Positions 6,502-6,502 of a DNA stretch of 6,502 bases are shown in pieces. Position 1 is the first letter of the stretch. The number at the start of each line of letters is the position of its first letter. Position numbers and translations under genes: made by a program. Source of the stretch: an uncultured Clostridia bacterium (GTDB lineage Bacteria > Bacillota > Clostridia > Oscillospirales > Acutalibacteraceae). Under the pieces are notes generated by a model. It did not search any database. It was not told the origin of the DNA and saw only the letters and a list, made by a program, of their open reading frames with translations. The DNA lies in NCBI GenBank assembly GCA_945224895.1, contig CALYNW010000055.1, forward strand, positions 1-6,502, given 5' to 3'.

Positions 6502-6502
6502 T

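Noticed and set aside
1..6502. CRISPR array, tRNA or rRNA genes, insertion sequences, riboswitch
   Set aside because: I saw no regularly spaced repeats, no cloverleaf or rRNA signatures, no transposase, and only short gene leaders without a recognisable riboswitch core.

Overview
The window looks like chromosomal DNA of a low-GC Gram-positive bacterium, most likely a Clostridia/Ruminococcaceae-type Firmicute. This rests on moderately AT-rich base composition, strong AAGGAG/GGAGG ribosome binding sites, a near-consensus sigma-A promoter, wall-polymer genes typical of Firmicutes, and a palindromic intergenic element that resembles ones I recall from gut Clostridia. Genus cannot be fixed from the sequence alone.

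Layout. Positions 1-991 (minus strand) hold the first 330 codons of an NAD(P)-binding extended-SDR protein of the epimerase/dehydratase type; its 3' end lies outside the window. A 202-bp AT-rich divergent intergenic region (992-1193) carries an excellent leftward promoter (TTGACA-16-TATAAT on the minus strand) and a weaker candidate rightward promoter. Four closely packed plus-strand genes follow: two related CDP-glycerol/CDP-ribitol polyol-phosphotransferase (TagF/TarL, Glyphos_transf) proteins of 497 and 636 aa, then TarI (D-ribitol-5-phosphate cytidylyltransferase) and TarJ (ribulose-5-phosphate reductase). Gaps are 3 bp, 27 bp and an 8-bp overlap, so this is almost certainly one operon. 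It is closed by a strong rho-independent terminator at 6366-6398. The last ~100 bp contain two consecutive long hairpins and no gene.

How the genes work together. TarJ reduces D-ribulose 5-phosphate to D-ribitol 5-phosphate with NADPH, TarI activates it with CTP to CDP-ribitol, and the two TagF/TarL-like enzymes probably transfer ribitol-phosphate units at the cytoplasmic face of the membrane onto a wall teichoic acid or another ribitol-phosphate-containing surface polymer. The donor assignment of the two transferases is inferred from the neighbouring tarI and tarJ; no linkage-unit genes (TagO/TagA/TagB type) or exporter genes are in the window. The divergent SDR protein may or may not be part of the same pathway.

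Most notable points: the two transferases have matching catalytic halves but very different middle regions, the longer one carrying a long hydrophobic stretch; TarJ has His-Asp where the family usually has His-Glu next to the zinc site; the SDR protein has YxxxR instead of YxxxK; and the 3' end looks like an intergenic palindromic repeat. I found no clear sign of an entirely new system: this is a recognisable surface-polymer operon with some unusual details.
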